From contig NZ_CP095552.1 in assembly GCF_023078355.1 (NCBI RefSeq), positions 186,001-250,000 on the forward strand: 64,000 nucleotides of DNA. The letters run 5' to 3'. The translations under genes and the position numbers were made by a program. Shown piece after piece: positions 58,502-64,000 of the stretch. The stretch is from Gordonia hongkongensis (GTDB taxonomy: Bacteria > Actinomycetota > Actinomycetes > Mycobacteriales > Mycobacteriaceae). Under the pieces are notes generated by a model, which had not been told where the DNA came from, did not search any database, and saw nothing but the letters and a program-made list of their open reading frames with translations. How positions within the stretch are numbered: position 1 is the first letter of the stretch; every line of letters starts with the position of its first letter.

Positions 58502-59320
58502 ATGGCCAAAGGCGATCAGGTCGCGCCGTCGACGAAGTTCGAGCAGACGCTGCGGGCATCGGCTCAACTGCCGGGTGTGCAGATCAACCGGGAGGCCTTC
58601 CTCCGCAGAGAGCTGAAGCGATACTGCACCGACGAGCAGATCAAACTCGCTATCGCCACAACACCGGCCGAAGCAGGCGTAACACCTCAAGTGATCGACA
58701 AGATCGCCAACAGCGTGATCAAGTACGAGACCGGCAAGGTGACGACACTTTCCACGGCAGCTGGCATCCCCGGAGGCCTCGCAGCGATCGGCACGGTCCC
58801 GGCCGATATCGCACAGTACTATGGCTACCTTCTTCGCGTCGTCCAGAAACTCGCCTACATCTACAGCTGGCCGGAGCTCTTCGACGACAACGCCGACGGA
58901 ATGGACTCCGCGACCGAAAGCATGCTCACGCTGTTCATCGGCGTGATGTTTGGCGTGAACGCGGCCCAGGCCAGCGTGGCGCAAGTCTCGAAGTTGATCG
59001 CAAGTGAAGTGGCCAGGAAGCTGCCGCAGAAGGCTCTCACCAAGGGTGCGATATATCCGGTGGTCAAGAAGGTTGCAGGGCTCCTGGGCATTCAGATGAC
59101 CAAGCAGGTCTTCGCCAAGAGCGCAGCCAAGGTCGTGCCGCTGGTAGGAGCGGTTGTCTCGGGAAGCCTGACCTTCGTCACGTTCATGCCGATGTCGAAG
59201 CGGCTCCAGAAGCACCTCGCAACCCTTCCGCTGACCAAGCCCGGTCACGGAGTCACCACACAAGCGCCGAATCCGCCGAGCACATCCCCAAAACCAGCGC
59301 CAACGTCATCTGCGAATTAG
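58502..59320 (+). CDS. EcsC-like protein, right-end cargo
   Basis: 272 aa from ATG 58502. The central GIPGGLAAIGTVPADIAQYYG followed by VVQKLAYIYSWPEL fits the EcsC family. Several amphipathic or hydrophobic helices follow (MLTLFIGVMFGV; PLVGAVVSGSLTFVTF), ending in a Pro/Thr/Ser tail. It is the only gene of the element read rightward, apart from the nested IS and block genes. Its role is unknown; membrane-associated effectors are common cargo, but nothing here proves a defence role. Confidence 0.6.
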   Translation: MAKGDQVAPSTKFEQTLRASAQLPGVQINREAFLRRELKRYCTDEQIKLAIATTPAEAGVTPQVIDKIANSVIKYETGKVTTLSTAAGIPGGLAAIGTVPADIAQYYGYLLRVVQKLAYIYSWPELFDDNADGMDSATESMLTLFIGVMFGVNAAQASVAQVSKLIASEVARKLPQKALTKGAIYPVVKKVAGLLGIQMTKQVFAKSAAKVVPLVGAVVSGSLTFVTFMPMSKRLQKHLATLPLTKPGHGVTTQAPNPPSTSPKPAPTSSAN

Positions 59321-59533
59321 ACGAGCTCATCCCACTGGCCAATCGCCGATGGCCGGCCGCCAGACGCCGGTCACTTCAGACCCTTCGTCGCCCGGTTTCA
59401 CCGCGCAATCGGCGATTCCCAGGCATAGATTGCCCGGCAAAATTAGCAGGAAATCACGCGAAAACGCGGGCTACGGGCAACGCTCGACCGACCATGTTTG
59501 CCCTAGTCAGGGCGGTTCTTACGCCGTGATCAG

Positions 59534-59564
59534 GCTTGTTAAACAAGCTGGACCACCTTGTTAA
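59534..59564. promoter_or_regulatory. Right-end palindrome and repeated CTTGTTAA
   Basis: GCTTGTTAAACAAGC (59534-59548) is a perfect 15-bp palindrome. CTTGTTAA occurs at 59535-59542 and again at 59557-59564 inside the terminal repeat, 22 bp apart. These are candidate transposase sites at the right end. 59321-59533 contains no gene. Confidence 0.5.
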
Positions 59565-59583
59565 TCTTCGCTGCATCTCGACA
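59558..59583 (-). repeat. Right terminal inverted repeat
   Basis: The complement begins TGTCGAGATGCAGCGAAGAT and matches the left end at 25 of 26 positions. It is followed by CTCGC at 59584-59588. Confidence 0.95.
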
Positions 59584-59588
59584 CTCGC
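59584..59588. repeat. Right 5-bp target duplication CTCGC
   Basis: Second copy of the 5-bp duplication, adjacent to the ACA end of the transposon. Confidence 0.95.
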
Positions 59589-61506
59589 CCAACTGGCCGC
59601 GGTCGACGCGGTTCCACCCGCCTCGCTGGTCGGGCCGGCCCAGTCGGCGATCGACGCCGGGATCGTCGGCGTCGACGACGGGGGAGCGCTGCGGTTCACC
59701 CACGATCTGTACGCCGATGTCACCTATCGACAACTCGATCCGATGCTGCGCTCGGTGCTGCACGATGCGATCGCCAGCCATCCCAGTACCCGGCACGATC
59801 CGCAGTCCGTGGCTCATCATCGAATCGCTTCGGGCAGTGACGAATCCGCGATGTTCGCGGCGGTACGCCGCGCCGAGAGCGAACTCGCCAGCACACCGGC
59901 GGTCGCGGCGGAACTCCTGCAGACGTTGGCCGGCACCGCACGTCCGTCGGCGGGGGTCAACACCGCACTCGCGCTCGCCCTCGCCCGAACCGGGCAGCTC
60001 GACCGGGCTTCACGCGTCGCCGAGGACGGCATGGCACTGGCGACCGAGATCGCCGAGTTCGCCGAGCTGCATCGGATCCTGTTGTTCGCCCTGATCGCCA
60101 AGGGGGACACCGACCGGGTGCGGGACCTGATCGACGAGACCCTGCAGCTCCCGGTCGGCGACGACGTCGCCGGCACGCTCACCGACCTGCGGCACTACGT
60201 GGGCATTCTCGACGGACGAAGACCCGCGCCGGACACCCCGTTCTTCGACGTCGAGCGGGACGCGTCCACCCGATCGGTGTCCGGCCTGATCGCCGAGGCG
60301 CTACGCCGGTTCCTGCGCGGCGAGGTGGAGGAGGCGCTCGGGATCGCGCTGCTCGCCTCGCGTCGGGACGCGGCGGAATCCGCCGGCGGCACACTGTCGA
60401 CGTCGTCGGCCGACATCTGGCCGTCGCTGATCGAACAGTATGCGCACGGCCCGGCGGCGGCGGCCGACCTGCTCGCGGGTGCCGCCCGGTTGCGATCGAG
60501 CCGGGGCGCCGACTGGATGACCGCCTACCACGAGTTCACCCGCGGCGGAATAGCTCTCGGGCTCGGCGACCTCGACGACTCGGCGGCATCTTTCGATGCC
60601 GGACTGGATCGCGCGGACTCCGCGGACATGGGCTGGAAGTCGATGGCGGTCGGCGGGCGGGCCATGGTCGACGTGCTGCGCGGCGACCTGGCGGCCGCGT
60701 CGACTCGCCTCGACGCGTGGGACGACACGGGGTTACCGGACCAGTTCGGTTTCCCGGTGCCCACCCGCGCCCGCGCCCTGCTGCTCGAGGCGAACCGGAA
60801 ACTACGTGCGGCCGCGACGACAGCCGGCCGCGCATGGGACCACGGCCGCCGGTTCGGTCTGTACTCCTGGCTGCCCACCGTCGTTCTCGAGACCGCGCGG
60901 ATCGGCGCGCGTGCGGGCGACACCGCGCTGCTCGGCAGCATTCTGGACGGGCTCGACGAGTTCCCGGTACCGCCCGCGCGGCCCATGTCCGGGCCCGTCG
61001 CGGTGGCCCGCGCGATGTGTTCGGTGGTGCTCCACGACGCGGACCCGTTGACGATCGTGCACGCCGCCGACGAGTACGCCGAGATCGTGCAGGCGGTCGG
61101 GGACCGGCAGTCCGAGGCGTGCATGTGGGAGGAAGCCGCGTGCGCGGTCGCCCTTTCGGGAGACCGGGACCGCGCCCGCGAGCTCGCCCGGCGAGCGATG
61201 CGACTGACGCGTGCCATGGGAGCAAGCACCAGCTCCGCACGCGTGGCCTCGCGGTTGCGTCCGTTGGGGATTCGGCTCGACCCCGCGGCACGCGACCGGC
61301 CGACCCATGGTTGGGACAGTCTCACCAAGACCGAGACGACCGTCGCCGAACTGGTCGCGGCCGGCATGAGCGGCGGCGAGATCGCCGACCGACTGTTCAT
61401 CTCGACCCGCACGGTGCAGACCCACGTCTCCCACGCCCTCGCCAAACTCGGCCTGCGCACCCGCGTCGAACTCGCCGCGTTCGTCGTGGGTCGGCAGCAG
61501 AACTGA
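59589..61506 (+). pseudogene. 3' half of LuxR/AAA regulator split by the transposon
   Basis: The 639 codons continue the regulator: the end of the ATPase/winged-helix part (QLAAVDAVPPASLVGPAQSA; LRFTHDLYADVTYRQLD), a helical-repeat region, and a C-terminal LuxR helix-turn-helix (LTKTETTVAELVAAGMSGG ... FISTRTVQTHVSHALAKLGL). A chance ATG at 59536 inside the transposon end leads in frame into it, so a truncated DNA-binding protein without the ATPase could in principle be made. It lies 122 bp before a membrane-protein gene and the carotenoid oxygenase, its likely regulon by position. Confidence 0.92.
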
Positions 61507-61628
61507 GCATCGTCGCACGGTTGGCGCAGATTTCTCCGTCATGACGCAGATGTACGCGTCATCGGCCCGGCGGACAGTGGATGTACCCCAACGAGGACCC
61601 ACCTCGGCCGTACCGAAGGAGACCAGCC

Positions 61629-62252
61629 GTGAACGCCAAATCCATGATCTTGGGACTAGCCCCCTGGTTCGTGTTCGCCTGGGCGGCCGAACGCCTGGGT
61701 GCCGACCACGTCACGCTCGCCGCGATCGCCGCCTGCGCGCTGGCCCTGGCCGTCACCATCTACGAGGCCGTCCGCACCGGCGGCGGTTGGAAGATCATCG
61801 ACGTCGCCGGGGTCGTCCTGTTCGGCGTCATCGCGCTCATCGGCATCGTCGGTGACACCCAGGTCGATGAAGCGCTCGTGTTCTTCGGTCGCGGTGGTTC
61901 GGCGTTCGTCCTCGCCGCGGTCATGGCCGTGTCCGCGTTCACGGTTCCGTTCACCGAGCAGTACGCCCGCGAGACCGTCGATCCCGCCCTGTGGCACTCA
62001 CCGGTGTTCCGCGCGAAGAACCGCCAGATCAGCCTCTTGTGGGCCGGGGCGATCGCACTCATGGGCTGCTCGCACATCGTCGCCGGATTGCTGGCGTCGT
62101 CGGCATCGGTGTCCGGCAGCCACCCGGGCAACATCCTGCTCAACTGGGTCGTGCCGATCGCGCTGATCGTGTTCGCGGTCAAGCGGACCCGGGCAATCGC
62201 CGACGCGGCCCCCAGCGCGCCCGCCGCCTCCACCGCCCCGACCGCCGGCTGA
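61629..62252 (+). CDS. Six-helix membrane protein, unknown function
   Basis: 207 aa from GTG 61629, with AAGGAG (61616-61621) 7 nt upstream. Six hydrophobic helices span about residues 5-195, with an Ala/Pro/Thr tail. No named family is recognised. It is 45 bp upstream of the carotenoid-oxygenase gene and probably co-transcribed with it. Confidence 0.75.
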   Translation: MNAKSMILGLAPWFVFAWAAERLGADHVTLAAIAACALALAVTIYEAVRTGGGWKIIDVAGVVLFGVIALIGIVGDTQVDEALVFFGRGGSAFVLAAVMAVSAFTVPFTEQYARETVDPALWHSPVFRAKNRQISLLWAGAIALMGCSHIVAGLLASSASVSGSHPGNILLNWVVPIALIVFAVKRTRAIADAAPSAPAASTAPTAG

Positions 62253-62297
62253 CCCCCGCGGCACAGCCCTCCTACCGACCCGCCCTAAGGACATCCG

Positions 62298-63707
62298 ATG
62301 ACCATCACCACGCCCCCCACCCCCGCCCCCGTCGACCTCGCGCATCACGCCCACCTCACCGGTGTGTACGCCCCGCAGCGGGAGGAGGTCGATGTCACCG
62401 ACCTGCCCGTCCGCGGCGAGATCCCCGCGGATCTGCGCGGCAGCTACCTGCGCAACGGCCCCAATCCGCGTTTCGATCCCATCGGATCGTTCGTCTATCC
62501 CCTCGACGGTGACGGCATGGTGCACCGGATCAGCATCGACGGCGGTCGCGTCGGGTACACCAACCGCTTCGTCCGGACCCCGATGGTCATCGCGGAAGAG
62601 GCTGCCGGACATGCACTCTGGTCCGGGCTCACCGACGGGTACACACCACCCGCGAGCGTTGTCGGGGACGAACTCGCCGGCACCTACCGCGAACTGCCCG
62701 ACATCAACATCGTCCGCCACGGCGGACGGTTGATGGCGATGGCCGAATCCGACCAGCCCTACCTGCTCGAGCCGTCGACGCTGGCGACGCTGGCCAAGAC
62801 CGACTGCGACGGCGCGATGCGGGTCGGCAGTACCGCCCACCCGAAGATCGACCCGGCCACCGGAGAGATGGTCTTGTTCAACTACGGACTCGAGTCGCCA
62901 TACCTGACGTGGTCGGTGGTGTCCGCGGACGGGACGACGACCACCGGGCCCACGCCGGTCGACGGTCTGGACAAGTCGGTCATGATCCACGACATGGCCC
63001 TCACGTCGCGGTACCTCGTACTCTTCGTGTGCCCGTTGATCTTCGACCTCGAAGCCGCGATGACCGGTGGCTCGCTGCTGTCTTGGCAACCCGACGACGG
63101 CACGCGCATCGCCCTCATCCCGCGCGACGGCGGTCCGGTGCGCTGGGTCCAGACCGACCCGTTCTGGGTGTGGCACTTCGCCAACGCCTTCGACGGCCCG
63201 AGCGCCGAGGACGGTGTCACCGTCGACTACGTGGAGTGGAGCTACCCGGGTGGTTTCGCCGCCGAACCCCGGCCGGCGACGTCGGCGCTCACCCGCGCGA
63301 TCATCCGCCCTGATGGCACCATCACCCGGAACACGATCAGCGACAACGCCTTCAACATGGAGTTCCCGCGAGTCGACGACCGGTTGCTCACCCGGGACCA
63401 CCACCGCGTGGCAACGGTGGCGAAGGGGCCCCGCGACACCGATGCCACCGACAGTCTCTGGTTCCACGATCTCTCCGCCGGCACCGAGACCTTCTGGAGT
63501 CCCGGAACCGCGATCGGCGAACCGATCTACATCCCGGGCGTCGAACGCGATCACTGGGGCGCGATCGGCACCGACCCCGCCGACATGCGGTCGTACTTCT
63601 ACCTTCTCGCCGCCGACGAGCCGACGGCCGGACCGGTCGCCACCGTCGAACTCCCGATCCGCGTCCCCGCCGGGCTGCACGGGGCATGGCTCGCGGACCC
63701 TTCGTGA
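62298..63707 (+). CDS. Carotenoid oxygenase-family (RPE65/CCO) enzyme
   Basis: 469 aa, normal for the family. The N-terminus has LRGSYLRNGPNPRF and PLDGDGMVHRISI. The four iron-binding histidines fit GSTAHPKIDP, MIHDMALTSRY, WVWHFANAFD and PAGLHGAWL at the C-terminus. These non-haem Fe(II) enzymes split a C=C bond of carotenoids, stilbenes or lignin-derived compounds with O2. ATG 62298 has a weak upstream site. The upstream LuxR regulator is disrupted, so expression may be altered. Confidence 0.92.
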   Translation: MTITTPPTPAPVDLAHHAHLTGVYAPQREEVDVTDLPVRGEIPADLRGSYLRNGPNPRFDPIGSFVYPLDGDGMVHRISIDGGRVGYTNRFVRTPMVIAEEAAGHALWSGLTDGYTPPASVVGDELAGTYRELPDINIVRHGGRLMAMAESDQPYLLEPSTLATLAKTDCDGAMRVGSTAHPKIDPATGEMVLFNYGLESPYLTWSVVSADGTTTTGPTPVDGLDKSVMIHDMALTSRYLVLFVCPLIFDLEAAMTGGSLLSWQPDDGTRIALIPRDGGPVRWVQTDPFWVWHFANAFDGPSAEDGVTVDYVEWSYPGGFAAEPRPATSALTRAIIRPDGTITRNTISDNAFNMEFPRVDDRLLTRDHHRVATVAKGPRDTDATDSLWFHDLSAGTETFWSPGTAIGEPIYIPGVERDHWGAIGTDPADMRSYFYLLAADEPTAGPVATVELPIRVPAGLHGAWLADPS

Positions 63708-63806
63708 CGCGCCCTCCGCAGGCTCCGGGCGCTCCTCAGGGGGCGGGGGGTGAAGCGGGGATCGTAGACTCGTGCCTCCTTCCTGAGCAGCGAGCTTCAT
63801 TCTCTG

Positions 63807-63904
63807 TTCCCTGAGGTGCGAGCGAAGCGAGCCGCGAAGGGTCTCGCAAGGCATCTCACCAGGCCCTTCGTGGCTCGTCGCTATCGCTCCTCGCACCTCA
63901 GGGA
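63807..63904. repeat. REP-like large palindrome
   Basis: The outer arms CCCTGAGGTGCGAG (63809-63822) and CTCGCACCTCAGGG (63890-63903) enclose inner CGAAGGG/CCCTTCG arms, forming a long imperfect hairpin. Such GAGGTGCGAGC-type palindromes recur between genes in Gordonia/Rhodococcus-like genomes. It may terminate the carotenoid-oxygenase transcript. The rest of 63708-64000 shows no gene. Confidence 0.6.
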
Positions 63905-64000
63905 CCAGTGCTCTTGCGATTCCTTCGGTTCAGGGAAGAGTGAGTGTGCGAATTATTCGGATTTGATTCTGTACGAGGGGCCCTTCGGATCATGTAGCAA

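Overview
The window is high-GC actinobacterial DNA, most likely Gordonia or a close relative in the Mycobacteriales. This rests on an IniB-like gene beside an Hsp70-like membrane protein, an Arr rifampin ADP-ribosyltransferase, large AAA/LuxR regulators and GC-rich palindromes. The assignment is inferred from gene content; no 16S or marker gene is present.

Layout. (1) 1-17.6 kb, host chromosome: an iniB-like gene running off the left edge, a divergent Hsp70-like gene, a LuxR-type ATPase regulator with a frameshift, an SDR, a secreted protein, arr, another secreted protein, a NarL-type two-component pair, a degenerate GGDEF protein, a CrtI-like oxidoreductase and a membrane protein with a DUF2254 C-terminus. 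(2) 17616-18433 and 59589-61506 are the two halves of one second LuxR/AAA regulator gene. It is split by a 41,150-bp Tn7-like transposon (18434-59583) with 26-bp terminal inverted repeats that begin TGT and a perfect 5-bp target duplication, CTCGC. Removing the element and one CTCGC restores a 911-codon open frame. (3) 61.6-63.7 kb, host chromosome again: a membrane protein and a carotenoid-oxygenase-family enzyme.

The transposon carries tnsA-tnsB-tnsC-tniQ1-tniQ2 as a tight operon reading leftward from its right end, plus an EcsC-like gene. Its left half (18.5-33.9 kb) is a five-gene leftward operon: a SNF2-type helicase with a DUF3883-like end, a nuclease-like protein, a DUF1156 DNA methylase (frameshifted), a HEPN/DUF499 ATPase, and an Mrr-type nuclease with a long helical-repeat tail. 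The helicase, methylase and DUF499 genes are BREX type 3/DISARM-related parts, but no PglZ is visible. This looks like an antiphage system carried as transposon cargo.

The transposon is itself nested. tniQ2 is in three pieces: a 2,522-bp IS21-family element (49916-52437, 8-bp target duplication CCGATCGA) separates pieces 1 and 2, and a ~14.5-kb block of ordinary chromosomal genes (about 34425-48953) separates pieces 2 and 3. That block holds the 3' part of hom, thrC, thrB, a serine hydrolase, sbcD/sbcC-like genes, tRNA-Arg(CCG), an ECF41-type sigma factor with its oxidoreductase, and others. Both of its end genes are cut. It is either a captured chromosomal segment or an assembly chimera. Without both insertions the transposon would be about 24.1 kb.

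Three genes (the first LuxR regulator, the DUF1156 methylase and istA) each carry one single-base-type frameshift. Residual sequencing indels should be excluded before calling them pseudogenes.
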